Shown: positions 8,367 to 17,387 of the stretch, in pieces
How positions within the stretch are numbered: position 1 is the stretch's first letter
Layout: each line of letters begins with the position of its first letter
Assembly (NCBI RefSeq): GCF_018130385.1
Contig: NZ_JAFCLU010000003.1
Span: forward strand, 238,501 to 302,500
Direction of reading: 5' to 3'
DNA: 64,000 nucleotides
Source of the DNA: Bradyrhizobium sp. AUGA SZCCT0283
GTDB taxonomy: Bacteria > Pseudomonadota > Alphaproteobacteria > Rhizobiales > Xanthobacteraceae
Notes under the pieces: generated by a model
The model's input: only the letters and a program-made list of their open reading frames with translations
What the model was told of the DNA's origin: nothing
Databases searched by the model: none
Position numbers and translations under genes: made by a program

Positions 8367-9332
8367 ATGCCGATCAGCGTCTCCACTGACCCGATCCGCC
8401 CGACCGAGCGCCAGGCCTTCTGGACCGAGGCGATCTGCCGGTCATTCACCAATATTGAGACCAAGCCGCTCGGCTCCACCGTCGTCAGCGGCCATTTCGA
8501 GTTTGTCGAGATCGGTGACGCCAAGCTCGTCCGCTTCGACAGCAGCCCGCAATGCTACACCCGCGACGCCAGGCTCGTGAGCCGGGCCGGCTCCGACGAA
8601 TTCATGTTCGATTTTCAGCGTCGCGGGCACAGCGTCATGGTGCAGGCAGGCAATGAAGCCACGATCAATCCGGGATGCGGCGTGCTGTATGACGCGCGGC
8701 GGCCGTTCGAGGATCGGCTGTTCGGCCCCGAGCAGCGTGTGGAATTGCTGATCGCCACCGTCCCCGCCTCCTCGCTGTTGCGATCCGTCCCCGAAGCGGA
8801 GCGACTATGCGCGAAGCCTATCCCCTTGTCCGGGACGGTTGCGCGCGCGATTGGCGCGCTGGTACGCGACGCGATCTCCGTGCTGGACGCACCGGCAAGA
8901 CAAAGCGAGACTGACATCGTCGCTTATCTGTCGGCAATACTGCGCCTTGCCGCTGGCGCTAGCCATGAGCTCAGCCGCCCGAGCCTGTTCAGGCTGATCG
9001 ATACTTACCTGAGGGCAAACATCGCCACGATCCGGCCGGCGCCGGCGCTTGCCGCCGAGTTCGGCATTTCGGAACGGACTTTTCATCGTATCTTCGCCGA
9101 CCGCGCGACCACGTTCGAACGCCACGTCCTTCATCTGCGGGTCGAGTTGTTCCGGGACCTGCTGCGTCAGCCTTCGCTGGCAAATATTCCGATCGCGAGA
9201 CTTGCGCATCAGTGCGGCTTCGCCGATGCCGCCCATGCCACGCGCACCTTCAAGGACCGATTTGGCGCCACGCCACGGGACTTTCGCGCCAGCCTGCCGG
9301 TGGCGCCGGAGCAGCGAACCGCCTCGGATTAA
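8367..9332 (+). CDS. AraC-family transcriptional regulator (FeaR-like)
   Basis: A 321-residue regulator. Residues 1-200 match the AraC-binding-like sensor domain seen in FeaR and NphR (RPTERQAFWTEAICRSF, FDFQRRGHSVMVQAG). The last 105 residues hold two helix-turn-helix motifs of the AraC type (LAAEFGISERTFHRIF and IARLAHQCGFADAAHATRTFKDRFG). Known members activate genes for aromatic amine or nitrile use on sensing the substrate or its aldehyde. Its divergent position beside the amine oxidase strongly suggests it controls that gene. It overlaps the convergent epimerase gene: the two stop codons share the bases ATTAA at 9329-9332. No strong ribosome binding site is visible at the chosen ATG. 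Confidence 0.85.
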   Translation: MPISVSTDPIRPTERQAFWTEAICRSFTNIETKPLGSTVVSGHFEFVEIGDAKLVRFDSSPQCYTRDARLVSRAGSDEFMFDFQRRGHSVMVQAGNEATINPGCGVLYDARRPFEDRLFGPEQRVELLIATVPASSLLRSVPEAERLCAKPIPLSGTVARAIGALVRDAISVLDAPARQSETDIVAYLSAILRLAAGASHELSRPSLFRLIDTYLRANIATIRPAPALAAEFGISERTFHRIFADRATTFERHVLHLRVELFRDLLRQPSLANIPIARLAHQCGFADAAHATRTFKDRFGATPRDFRASLPVAPEQRTASD

Positions 9333-10351
9333 GCCTCGCAATAGCTGCGGTACCAGCTCGCGAACCTGTGGACGCCGTCCTCGATCGGGGTCGCCGGGCG
9401 GAAATCCACGTCGCGCACGAGGTCATCGACATCGGCATAGGTCGTCGGCACGTCGCCCGGCTGCATCGGCAGCATTTCCTTGTTGGCCTTGCGCCCGAGT
9501 TCCTGCTCGAGAATATCGAGCACGCGCAGCAATTCCTGCGGCTTGTTGTTGCCGACATTGTAGATCCGCCAGGGGGCGGTGCTCGATCCCGGGTCTGGCG
9601 CTCCGCCCAGCGCGTGTTGCCCGCCCTGCGGCGCGCGATCGATCAGGCGGACCAGCGCTTCCGTCACATCGTCAACATAGGTGAAGTCGCGAAGCATCCT
9701 CCCGCCGTTGAAAAGCTTGACCGGATTGCCGCGGACGATCGCGTCCGCAAACACGAACAGCGCCATGTCGGGGCGATACCACGGGCCGTACACCGTGAAG
9801 AACCGCAAGCCGGTGCACGGGATCCCGTAAAGATGGCTATACGAATGCGCCATCAATTCGTTGGCCTTCTTGCTTGCGGCATAGAGGCTGATCGGATGAT
9901 CGACGTTGTCATGCACCGAGAACGGCAGCTTCCGGTTGGCCCCGTAGACGGACGACGAGGATGCGAACAACAGATGACGGCAGCCATTGTGCCGGCATCC
10001 CTCCAGAATATTGGTGAACCCGACCAGATTGGCGTCGACATAGGCGTGCGGATCTTGAAGCGAATATCGCACGCCCGCCTGCGCGGCCAGATGGATGACG
10101 ACGGGAAACCGATACCGCGCGAACAGCGCCGGCATCGCCACGCGGTCCGCCACATCCAATTTTTCGAACTGAAAGCGCGGGTCGTTGCGAAGGATATCGA
10201 GGCGAGCCGCCTTCAGCCGCGGATCATAGTAGCCATTGAGGTTATCGATCCCGACGACGCGATGGCCGGACTGCAGCAGCCGTTGCGCCACGTGGAATCC
10301 GATGAAGCCCGCGGCCCCCGTTACCAGAATTGCCTGATCCGGCATTGTCAT
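9329..10351 (-). CDS. NAD-dependent epimerase, probable UDP-glucuronate 4-epimerase
   Basis: A 340-residue extended short-chain dehydrogenase. It has the nucleotide motif GAAGFIG near the N-terminus, the active-site YAASK, and segments typical of UDP-glucuronate 4-epimerases (GIDNLNGYYDPRLKAARL, LAAQAGVRYS, RFFTVYGPW). The reaction turns UDP-glucuronate into UDP-galacturonate in the cytoplasm. The UDP-glucose dehydrogenase just upstream supplies the substrate, which supports the call and suggests uronic acid in the polymer. It is the last gene of the minus-strand precursor block. Two in-frame ATGs, at 10351 and 10345, are both possible starts. An insert GGAPDPGSSTAPWR before the conserved YNVGN segment is as expected for this branch. 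Confidence 0.88.
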   Translation of the reverse strand: MTMPDQAILVTGAAGFIGFHVAQRLLQSGHRVVGIDNLNGYYDPRLKAARLDILRNDPRFQFEKLDVADRVAMPALFARYRFPVVIHLAAQAGVRYSLQDPHAYVDANLVGFTNILEGCRHNGCRHLLFASSSSVYGANRKLPFSVHDNVDHPISLYAASKKANELMAHSYSHLYGIPCTGLRFFTVYGPWYRPDMALFVFADAIVRGNPVKLFNGGRMLRDFTYVDDVTEALVRLIDRAPQGGQHALGGAPDPGSSTAPWRIYNVGNNKPQELLRVLDILEQELGRKANKEMLPMQPGDVPTTYADVDDLVRDVDFRPATPIEDGVHRFASWYRSYCEA

Positions 10352-10394
10352 AAGTGCATCCTTAACCAGCCAATGTCATGGCGGCGCATGCCTG

Positions 10395-11714
10395 TCAGTA
10401 CGCCACCGATTTCGGCCGACCAACGCCGCAATACAGAAAGCCGTTCCGCTCCACCTCCTCCGGGGAGTAGATGTTGCGCAGATCGACGATGACGGGGCAG
10501 GCCATGATGGCGGACAACTCCTTCAGATCCAGCGCCCGGAACTGCTCCCATTCCGTGACGATGACGAGCGCGTGGCACCCTTTGGCGCAACGGTAGGCGT
10601 TCTCGCAGAAGGTGACGTTCTCGAACACTTTCTTCGCCTGCTCCATGCCGACCGGATCGAAAACGCGAACCTCGGCGCCCATGTCCTGCAGCGCCGTGAT
10701 CAGCGGAATCGACGGCGCGTCGCGCATATCGTCGGTATCAGGCTTGAAGGTCACGCCGAGGATCGCAATCGACTTCCCCCGCAGATTGCCGCCGAACGCG
10801 TTCGCGACCTTGCGCGCCATCGCCCGCTTGCGCTGATCGTTGACGGCAACCACCGTTTCCACGATTCGCACCGGCGATTCATGGTCCTGGCCGGTCTTGA
10901 TCAGCGCCATCGCATCCTTTGGAAAACAGGATCCGCCGAAGCCCGGGCCCGCGTGCAGGAATTTCTGACCGATCCGGTTGTCGAGACCGATCCCGCGCGC
11001 GACCTCCTGCACATTGGCGCCAACCTTTTCCGCAAGGTCCGCGATCTCGTTGATGAAAGCGATCTTGGTGGCAAGGAAGGAGTTGGCGGCATATTTCGTC
11101 AGCTCCGCGGTGCGACGGTCGGTATAGAGGATCGGCGACGCGTTGAGGTGAAGCGGCCGGTACACCTCGGCCATCACGCCGCGGGCGCGCGCGTCATCCG
11201 TTCCGATCACGATCCGGTCTGGATGCTTGAAGTCGCGGATCGCCGCGCCTTCGCGCAGGAACTCGGGATTCGAGACGACGGCAGCCGCGGCGGTCGGATT
11301 CTCGTCGCGGATGATGCGCTCGACCTCGTCGCCGGTGCCGACCGGAACCGTCGACTTGGTGACCACCACCGCCCGGTCGGGAAGCACGGTCGCGATCTCG
11401 CGTGCCGCAGCGTAAACATAGGAAAGGTCGGCATGGCCGTCGCCGCGGCGCGACGGCGTGCCGACCGCGATGAACACCACTTCCGCTTCGCTGACCGCCG
11501 ACTTCAGATCGCTCGCAAATGACAGGCGGCCCTGGCCGACATTTCGCGCCACCAGTTCGGCCAATCCGGGCTCGTGAATCGGCATCTCTCCGTTGTTGAG
11601 GCTTTCAACCTTCTCCGCATTGCTGTCGATACAGACGACCTGATGCCCGAAATCGGAAAAACACGCCCCTGACACCAGCCCGACATAGCCGGCGCCAATC
11701 ATCGCTATATGCAT
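10395..11714 (-). CDS. ugd: UDP-glucose 6-dehydrogenase
   Basis: A 439-residue enzyme oxidising UDP-glucose to UDP-glucuronate with two NAD+. The N-terminal Rossmann motif is GAGYVG (residues 7-12). The catalytic cysteine is Cys263 in GFGGSCFPKD. Other family marks are VGTPS, STVPVGT, NPEFLREG and the C-terminal TFKPDTDDMRDAPS. Length and motifs are fully typical. It lies between the FkbM methyltransferase and the epimerase on the minus strand, in an exopolysaccharide precursor block. Product and pathway are clear; which polymer uses it is inferred from context. Confidence 0.96.
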   Translation of the reverse strand: MHIAMIGAGYVGLVSGACFSDFGHQVVCIDSNAEKVESLNNGEMPIHEPGLAELVARNVGQGRLSFASDLKSAVSEAEVVFIAVGTPSRRGDGHADLSYVYAAAREIATVLPDRAVVVTKSTVPVGTGDEVERIIRDENPTAAAAVVSNPEFLREGAAIRDFKHPDRIVIGTDDARARGVMAEVYRPLHLNASPILYTDRRTAELTKYAANSFLATKIAFINEIADLAEKVGANVQEVARGIGLDNRIGQKFLHAGPGFGGSCFPKDAMALIKTGQDHESPVRIVETVVAVNDQRKRAMARKVANAFGGNLRGKSIAILGVTFKPDTDDMRDAPSIPLITALQDMGAEVRVFDPVGMEQAKKVFENVTFCENAYRCAKGCHALVIVTEWEQFRALDLKELSAIMACPVIVDLRNIYSPEEVERNGFLYCGVGRPKSVAY

Positions 11715-11784
11715 TACGGTTCCTGTCTGAAAAGCCGCGCGCGGCCGTGGCCGCGCCGACGGCGATGGAAGGTGAAACGACGCG

Positions 11785-12573
11785 CTAGCTGCTCAATATC
11801 GATTCACCGTCGAGATGACGGGGGAAGAAAAAGAAGTTGTTGACGTAGAGTTGGCCGTCCTTGCGGCCGCCGTCCGGCCGCAGGGCATCGGCATCCTGGA
11901 GCCGGCGGGAATCGAACTGTTCCACCGCGATCACGTCATTGTCCTTCAGGAAGAAGCCCCGATAGGACTTGTTCCGGAAGAATTCGAACACCAGGCGCGT
12001 CGCCTCGGCGCGATGGCGGTCTTCCGCTTCCACCAGAAACACTGGCTGGCAACGCTCCAGAAGTTCGACGGCGCCGTTCAGGACATTCAGTTCGTGGCCT
12101 TCGACGTCGATCTTCACGAACGCCACGTCCTTGTCGATGACCGCGTCGAGCCGCGCGATCGGCACATGGGCCGAGACGAGCCTGGCCGACGGATCGGTTC
12201 GTGCCTCCAGCGACGCCAGGCCATAGACCAGGCCGTCATCGCCCTGCGGGATGAACAACTCGGCATCGCCGTCGTGATCCGACAGCGCAATCTCATGGAC
12301 GCTCACATTCCGCGCCGAGGTCCGGCGCAGCAGCTTCGCCATCTGCTGCGAAGGCTCGAAGGCATGGACTTGCCGGGACAGGCGCGCCAGCCGCCGCGTG
12401 TAAAGACCGCAGTTGGCGCCGACATCGACCGTCACCGCGTCATCGGGAATCACCTTGTCGAGATAGGACAGTTCCCGCTCCGCCGATTTGGGACGCTTCA
12501 TGAAATGCCAACGCAGCCATACCGAGGGAAATGCATCCTTCACCATTTCCTTGACCTGTTGCTTTGCGTTCAT
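11785..12573 (-). CDS. FkbM-family SAM-dependent methyltransferase
   Basis: A 262-residue methyltransferase of the FkbM family, which usually O-methylates sugars or polyketides. The SAM motif is VDVGANCGLYTRRLA, followed by AFEPSQQ and the family signature FVKIDVEGHELNVLNGA. I chose the ATG at 12573 because GGGAGG lies just upstream; the frame extends slightly further up without support. Its place between manC and ugd suggests it decorates a sugar of the exopolysaccharide. The C-terminal part has a run of four phenylalanines (NNFFFFPRH), which is common in this group. Confidence 0.88.
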   Translation of the reverse strand: MNAKQQVKEMVKDAFPSVWLRWHFMKRPKSAERELSYLDKVIPDDAVTVDVGANCGLYTRRLARLSRQVHAFEPSQQMAKLLRRTSARNVSVHEIALSDHDGDAELFIPQGDDGLVYGLASLEARTDPSARLVSAHVPIARLDAVIDKDVAFVKIDVEGHELNVLNGAVELLERCQPVFLVEAEDRHRAEATRLVFEFFRNKSYRGFFLKDNDVIAVEQFDSRRLQDADALRPDGGRKDGQLYVNNFFFFPRHLDGESILSS

Positions 12574-12651
12574 CGCCGCCTCCCTTGGTGTCGCGCGCAA
12601 GTGTCGCTGCGTCGTCCTCGATGCGGATGCCGCCTCCCACCCGGCCGCGCC

Positions 12652-14091
12652 TCAGACGCGGTCATAGATGTCCTGCACGCGAACGATGTCGTCCTCCCCG
12701 AGATAGGAGCCCGACTGGACCTCGATCAAATTGAGCGGAACCTTTCCGGGATTCTCCAAACGATGCATGCATCCCAGGGGAACGAAGATCGACTCATTTT
12801 CGCGCAGCAGGATTTCTTCGTCGTCGCGCGTGACGATCGCGGTGCCGTTCACCACGACCCAGTGTTCGGCGCGGTGATAATGTTTCTGCAGAGACAGCTT
12901 GGCGCCGGGATTGACGGTAATGCGCTTGACCTGAAACCGCTCGCCGGCATGGATCGACTGATAGTAGCCCCACGGGCGATGGACGCTGTGGGTCTGGGTC
13001 GCCGAGCGATGGCCGTTGGCCTTCAGACGCTCGACCAGCTTTCCGACATCCTGGTCGCGCTTCCGGCTGGTCACCAGCACCACGTCAGGCGAAGTGGCGA
13101 TGACGAGATCCTCGACGCCGAGCGCCGCAACCAGTTGCCCGTCGCCGCGGACATAGCAACCGGAGGCGTCCTCCATCACCGCATCACCGATCACCACATT
13201 GCCCGACGGGTCCTTTTCCGCCATCGACCACAAAGCCGACCAGCTTCCGACATCGCTCCAGTCGAACGTGGCGGGCACGACCACGGCATTGTCGGTCTTT
13301 TCCATGATCGCGTAGTCCATCGAGATCGACGGACATGCTTCGAAGGTGCGTTCCTCGAGGCGAAGAAAATCCAGATCGCGGGTGGCGCCGGTCAGCGCCT
13401 CGCGGCAGGCGGCGAGAACCTCCGGCGCGCGCTGCGTCAGTTCGTCGATGAACTGGCGCGCCGGCAGCAGAAATATCCCGCTGTTCCAGACGTGCTCGTC
13501 GCAGGCCAGCAGGCGCTCGACCGTCACCAGATCCGGCTTCTCGACAAAGCCGGCCACGTTGCGAATGGGGGACGCGGCGTCCAGTTCGTCGCCCATCCGG
13601 ATATAGCCGAACCCGGTCGCCGCCGACGACGGCCGAACGCCGAACAGGACGAAGCGGCCGTACCGCGCCGCCGTCACGCCGGTCGATATGGCCGCGCGAA
13701 ACGCGGCGTGATCGCGCACCCAGTGATCGACCGGCATCGCCAGGATCACGGCGTCGGGATCGGCCTCGCTGGCGAGCAACGCTGCAATCGCGACCGCAGG
13801 CGCGGTATTCCTTCCGAACGGTTCGAGCACGATGGTCGGACGATCGACGCCGACCGCGCGCAACTGCTCGCCGATCGCGAACCGGTGCTCGGCATTTGCG
13901 ACCACCATCGGGTCAGTAAACAGCGAACGGTCGTCAACGCGCAGCGCCGTCTGTTGCAGCAGCGTGTTTTCGCCGAGCAACGAGAGCAGCTGCTTGGGGA
14001 AGGTCTCGCGCGACAGCGGCCACAGCCGCGAGCCGGCGCCGCCGGACAAGAGAACGGGCACGATACGGCCGCGCGCTTCGATCATCGCCAT
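12652..14091 (-). CDS. manC: Mannose-1-phosphate guanylyltransferase / mannose-6-phosphate isomerase
   Basis: A 479-residue bifunctional enzyme. The N-terminal nucleotidyltransferase has the GTP-binding signature LLSGGAGSRLWPLSRE and FPKQLL, plus FVEKPD and WNSGIFL. The C-terminal cupin half holds the isomerase part (HRPWGYYQSI, ERFQVKRITVNPGAKLSLQKHYHRAEHW). It makes GDP-mannose from mannose-1-phosphate and can supply mannose-6-phosphate. I chose the ATG at 14091 because AAGGA lies seven bases upstream. The gene sits directly downstream of the initiating sugar transferase, so mannose or a derivative is probably a component of the polymer. Confidence 0.95.
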   Translation of the reverse strand: MAMIEARGRIVPVLLSGGAGSRLWPLSRETFPKQLLSLLGENTLLQQTALRVDDRSLFTDPMVVANAEHRFAIGEQLRAVGVDRPTIVLEPFGRNTAPAVAIAALLASEADPDAVILAMPVDHWVRDHAAFRAAISTGVTAARYGRFVLFGVRPSSAATGFGYIRMGDELDAASPIRNVAGFVEKPDLVTVERLLACDEHVWNSGIFLLPARQFIDELTQRAPEVLAACREALTGATRDLDFLRLEERTFEACPSISMDYAIMEKTDNAVVVPATFDWSDVGSWSALWSMAEKDPSGNVVIGDAVMEDASGCYVRGDGQLVAALGVEDLVIATSPDVVLVTSRKRDQDVGKLVERLKANGHRSATQTHSVHRPWGYYQSIHAGERFQVKRITVNPGAKLSLQKHYHRAEHWVVVNGTAIVTRDDEEILLRENESIFVPLGCMHRLENPGKVPLNLIEVQSGSYLGEDDIVRVQDIYDRV

Positions 14092-14123
14092 GGCATGGTC
14101 CTTCGATGTCTTGATGACGTTGG

Positions 14124-14888
14124 TCAGAATCCGCTTCCCGAAAGGAATTCCTTGCGGATCGTGCGAATGATGATCATGACGTCCATGCGCAGCGACCATC
14201 GCTCGATGTAATCGAGATCGTAATCGATCCGCGAAATCGCCGGCCCGGACTGGGCCGTGCTTCCCCTGCAGCCGCTGACCTGCGCGAGCCCGGTAATGCC
14301 CGGCCGCGCCGTATGCCGCTGAAAATAATATGGCACGAGGTCCTCGTAGGGCAGATCCGCCGCCAGCATTCCCGGGACATGCGGCCGGGGACCGACCAGC
14401 GACATGTCGCCCTTGATCACATTGAACAGCTGCGGAATTTCGTCGAGGCTGGTCTTGCGCAGAATTCGCCCGACCGGCGTCACGCGCGCGTCGCCCTGGA
14501 CCGTCTGCCTTACGCCGCGCACATCACCGGCATCGTTACGCATCGTTCGGAACTTGTAGATCTTGAAGCGGCGGTTTCGATAGCCATAGCGGTATTGAAA
14601 GAACAGCACCGGGCCCGGCGACGTCGCCTTTATCGCCACTGCAATCGCAATCAGGAGAGGAGCGAAAAACAGCAATGCTCCGCTTGCCGCAGTGATGTCG
14701 AAGATGCGCTTGGCGATCGATGACGACGGCTCGGTCCGCGCGGCACGGCGCGAACGCCGGCGGCCTCGATACGCACCACGCGTACCGCCGCCGGCAAACT
14801 CGACAGGACGGACCGATATCTCTGTCCGCTCTCTCCGAATCGGCGTGACGTTGTTCCGATCGAAGTTGGCTGTCACGATCGAGGCCAT
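14124..14888 (-). CDS. Initiating sugar-phosphate transferase (bacterial sugar transferase family)
   Basis: A 254-residue polyprenyl-phosphate sugar-1-phosphate transferase. It has one N-terminal membrane helix ([21 protein letters not shown]) and the conserved catalytic region: [46 protein letters not shown] and [13 protein letters not shown]. Short members like ExoY and PssA add the first sugar of an exopolysaccharide repeat to undecaprenyl phosphate at the inner membrane. The long N-terminal bundle of WbaP is absent. The first 75 residues are arginine-rich and unconserved. I chose the ATG at 14888, preceded by GAGGAG. It is the first gene of the minus-strand block and faces a long control region. 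Confidence 0.93.
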   Translation of the reverse strand: MASIVTANFDRNNVTPIRRERTEISVRPVEFAGGGTRGAYRGRRRSRRAARTEPSSSIAKRIFDITAASGALLFFAPLLIAIAVAIKATSPGPVLFFQYRYGYRNRRFKIYKFRTMRNDAGDVRGVRQTVQGDARVTPVGRILRKTSLDEIPQLFNVIKGDMSLVGPRPHVPGMLAADLPYEDLVPYYFQRHTARPGITGLAQVSGCRGSTAQSGPAISRIDYDLDYIERWSLRMDVMIIIRTIRKEFLSGSGF

Positions 14889-15431
14889 GACTCTCCTCTC
14901 TGCTGGAACCGGACTGTGACCGAGCACGTGGATTTGCGCGGCACCGCGCGTGACGATTTCGCAGCAGCGAATGTCAGCACGTTCGAGGTCGCAAAGACTT
15001 TCCAAAATCTTGAGCGAAATTTGGCGCGAAAGTGAAATAGGTCACGCGCAACGCCGGAACTGAATCGCGCACGCGATTGTGCGACGCGATATTTTGGTTT
15101 GTTCGGAGACGCTTAGTTTGGATTTGCCCGGTTAACGGGCTGCGTGTGACTCGACGCTGCCATGCATATTCGAAAATCGCGGAACAAAATCCGACGTTCG
15201 TTTCTCGACGTTCAATCGAACAAATACAGCGCCACTGCACGGGCAACAAAGGCCTGTCACCGCGTTATTTTGAACGAGATTGTTCGTCGAACGCCAAGCG
15301 ACGTGCCACAGCGTGATCACAGTGGTTAACGCGCACGAGTTGGTGCTGTCGTCGCAAGGCTTCGGAAGAAAATAGAGACGGCAGCGATTCGCGAGCCGTC
15401 CACTTCGCGGAACAATTCCGGGGAGGCGCCC
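14889..15431. promoter_or_regulatory. Long divergent control region between the two exopolysaccharide blocks
   Basis: No convincing gene lies in these 543 bases, which are visibly more AT-rich than the flanking genes. They hold the promoters for the minus-strand sugar transferase block and for the plus-strand export block. Visible elements include TTTGTTCG at 15098-15105 with its complement CGAACAAA at 15217-15224, a direct repeat of CGACGTTC around 15192-15212, the palindrome GTTCGTCGAAC at 15282-15292, and TGCGACGCGA at 15080-15089. The last recurs in the leader before the outer-membrane barrel gene. These are candidate regulator sites only. Confidence 0.5.
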
Positions 15432-15572
15432 ATGATGGCCGAACGTCTGCACAGCCGCGCACTGGTGCAATACGACAGATTGCCTGACCGCAGGCTCAGG
15501 AATCGAATCATCGTTGGAAATGCGATCGCGTGGGTGGCGATCGTTATCCTGATCCGTCTGCTCCTTTTCTAG
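15432..15572 (+). CDS. 46-residue single-helix membrane protein
   Basis: A short frame with a good ribosome binding site (GGGGAGG eight bases upstream). The product starts MMAERLHSRAL and ends in one hydrophobic helix, IIVGNAIAWVAIVILIRLLLF, running to the C-terminus. The charged N-terminal half is rich in arginine (RLPDRRLRNR), so it should face the cytoplasm. I do not recognise a family. It is the first possible gene of the plus-strand exopolysaccharide block, just before the phosphatase, so a role as a small regulator or partner of the membrane export complex can be imagined but is not shown. Codon use is like the neighbouring genes. Confidence 0.55.
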   Translation: MMAERLHSRALVQYDRLPDRRLRNRIIVGNAIAWVAIVILIRLLLF

Positions 15573-15641
15573 ACACCTCACCTTGGCGCATTTGCATGAT
15601 GGATTGACCGCCACCCGGTTCCATGATCGACATCGCACACC

Positions 15642-16376
15642 ATGCACCAGATGTCCGCGGCACCTTCGCGCTCCGTCAACGCTTCAGCGCCAGCCGATAC
15701 ACGCATCTATGCGGTCGGCGACATCCACGGCCGGGCCGACCTGTTGAGCGAGATCACGGCACGGATCGACGACGACATCCGGCGCCGGCCGATCGCGCAT
15801 ACCGTCGAGGTCTATCTCGGCGACTACATCGATCGCGGGCCGCACTCCAGGACGGTGATCGATTTGCTCGCAGTCCGTCTGGTTGCCAATCGCGCCGTGT
15901 GTCTGCGTGGCAACCACGAAGCTGTGATGGAAGGGTTCCGCCAGGATCCGACAATTCTGGAGTACTGGCTGCCGTTGGGCGGCATGCAGACGCTTGCATC
16001 CTACGGCATTGAGCTGCACGACGAGGCCGAGACCGCCTTTGACTTGCACCGCCGCTTTCTCGACGCGTTTCCGCGTGCACACGAATTGTTCATGCAGTGT
16101 TTGCGCAACCAGTTCAGTTGCGGCGATTTTCTGTTCGTGCACGCCGGCATTCGGCCGGACATTCCGATCGAACAACAGGACGTTAACGATCTGATCTGGA
16201 TTCGGAACGAGTTCCTCGAGTCCACGCATGATCACGAAAGATTCATCGTGCATGGTCACACGCCGGTGCCGCATCCGGATATCAGGCACAACCGAATCAA
16301 CATCGACACTGGCGCGTGGCGAACGGGAACCCTGACCTGCATCGCGATCGAAGGATCAACGATCCTCTTCTTGTGA
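15642..16376 (+). CDS. PPP-family metallophosphoesterase (serine/threonine phosphatase type)
   Basis: A 244-residue protein with all PPP-family metal motifs: GDIHG (26-30), GDYIDRG (60-66), GNHE (90-93), VHAGIRP (166-172) and HGHTP (204-208). Such enzymes remove phosphate from proteins or small molecules using two metal ions. Closest in style to bacterial PrpA/PrpB and lambda phosphatase. It lies 129 bases before the polysaccharide export gene and about 2.4 kb before a tyrosine autokinase. Exopolysaccharide clusters normally pair that kinase with a low-molecular-weight or PHP-type phosphatase, so this protein could be the antagonist here; that is inference. No signal peptide. Confidence 0.88.
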   Translation: MHQMSAAPSRSVNASAPADTRIYAVGDIHGRADLLSEITARIDDDIRRRPIAHTVEVYLGDYIDRGPHSRTVIDLLAVRLVANRAVCLRGNHEAVMEGFRQDPTILEYWLPLGGMQTLASYGIELHDEAETAFDLHRRFLDAFPRAHELFMQCLRNQFSCGDFLFVHAGIRPDIPIEQQDVNDLIWIRNEFLESTHDHERFIVHGHTPVPHPDIRHNRINIDTGAWRTGTLTCIAIEGSTILFL

Positions 16377-16504
16377 TGTGCGCATACGCGCTTTGTGATG
16401 CGCGCGCACGATTTCGAATTCGATGGAACTCCCGCATCACATTCTTTCGCCTTGTTTTCCTTTCTATGATCGACGGCTGTACGTGCATTCATGGAGATGC
16501 AGCC

Positions 16505-17092
16505 ATGCAGCAACGGTCGTCCAGCGCCGGCCTGACGCTTCACTTTCTTGTTTTCGTCCTTGCGATCGCCGGCATCAGCGCCGGTCTTTCAGTTCACGCT
16601 TCAGCACAAACACGTCCCTCCGCATCGTCTGCGGAAAGTTACATCCTTGGCCCGAACGACCGAATCAGGCTGAAGGTCTACGGCGAATCCGACATCACCG
16701 GCGAGTATGAAATCGACAATGGCGGTCAGGTTTCGATTCCACTCGCGGGCCATATCAAGGCCGCGGGAGCCACGACGCGGCAGCTCGAAAAATCGATCGC
16801 ATCCGCGCTTGCCAAGGGAATCGTGCGTGATCCGCGCGTGAATGTCGAGATCGCGCAGTATCGTCCGTATTACATTCTTGGCGAAGTCAAGAAGAGCGGC
16901 GAATACCCCTATCGCAATGGGCTGACGGTGATGGACGCGGTCGCAAGCGCCGGCGGATTCACGTATCGCGCCAACGAAAACAAGGTCTATCTGCGCCGGG
17001 CAGGCACCGGTACAGAAGAGATCTTGCCTCTCGATGCGCCTGTTCCGGTTTTCCCGGGCGACAACATTCGGATTCCGGAGCGCTACTTCTAG
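16505..17092 (+). CDS. Polysaccharide export protein (Wza-like, short form)
   Basis: A 195-residue outer-membrane or periplasmic export protein. A signal peptide covers residues 1 to about 34 (LTLHFLVFVLAIAGISAGL...ASA). The polysaccharide export domain follows (SYILGPNDRIRLKVYGE, GQVSIPLAGHIKAAGAT) and then one SLBB-type domain (YYILGEVKKSGEYPYRNGLTVMDAVASAGGFTYRA). It lacks the extra SLBB domain and C-terminal helix of E. coli Wza, as is usual in rhizobial ExoF-like short forms. No lipobox cysteine is visible. I chose the ATG at 16505, preceded by GGAG. It acts with the barrel protein and kinase encoded next to carry polymer across the envelope. Confidence 0.92.
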   Translation: MQQRSSSAGLTLHFLVFVLAIAGISAGLSVHASAQTRPSASSAESYILGPNDRIRLKVYGESDITGEYEIDNGGQVSIPLAGHIKAAGATTRQLEKSIASALAKGIVRDPRVNVEIAQYRPYYILGEVKKSGEYPYRNGLTVMDAVASAGGFTYRANENKVYLRRAGTGTEEILPLDAPVPVFPGDNIRIPERYF

Positions 17093-17387
17093 CGTCGCGG
17101 AATCTTAAGATGAGGTGAATGCCGCTCGCGAGCGGATGACGGCGTGTGTGTTGCGCTGTCGTCACATCCTTTTGCAATGCGAAAAATTTTGCGACGCGAG
17201 GAAAACTTTTTCCGGCAAGGCGCGTTGCAGGCGAGCGCATCACTTCAATCTCACAACTCAAAAACCTTGCGCCCGCGTACCGAGTATGAGGCATGCCTTT
17301 CTTATGCGCAGTCGACGATCATTTTCTGAGCGATGGGCTTCGCCCCTGAAGTGTTCGCCGCCTTCGAGTTCCCGCAAGGGATGGGTG
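17093..17387. other. Untranslated gap before the outer-membrane barrel gene
   Basis: About 295 bases with no convincing gene. It contains AT-rich stretches (GAAAAATTTTGCGACGCGAG, with TGCGACGCGA at 17190-17199) and a GGGCTTCGCCCC hairpin-like segment near 17337. The open frame running through it lacks any export signal at its upstream end, so I treat it as leader rather than coding sequence. Confidence 0.45.

Noticed and set aside
11815..14211. A 798-residue open frame on the plus strand
   Set aside because: It runs antisense across manC and the FkbM gene. Those have full family motifs and good ribosome sites; the plus-strand frame has none and is an effect of high GC.
15132..15647. A 171-residue minus-strand frame in the control region between exopolysaccharide blocks
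   Set aside because: It has cysteine-rich, low-complexity translation with no ribosome site and overlaps the better-supported 46-residue gene and clustered regulatory motifs.
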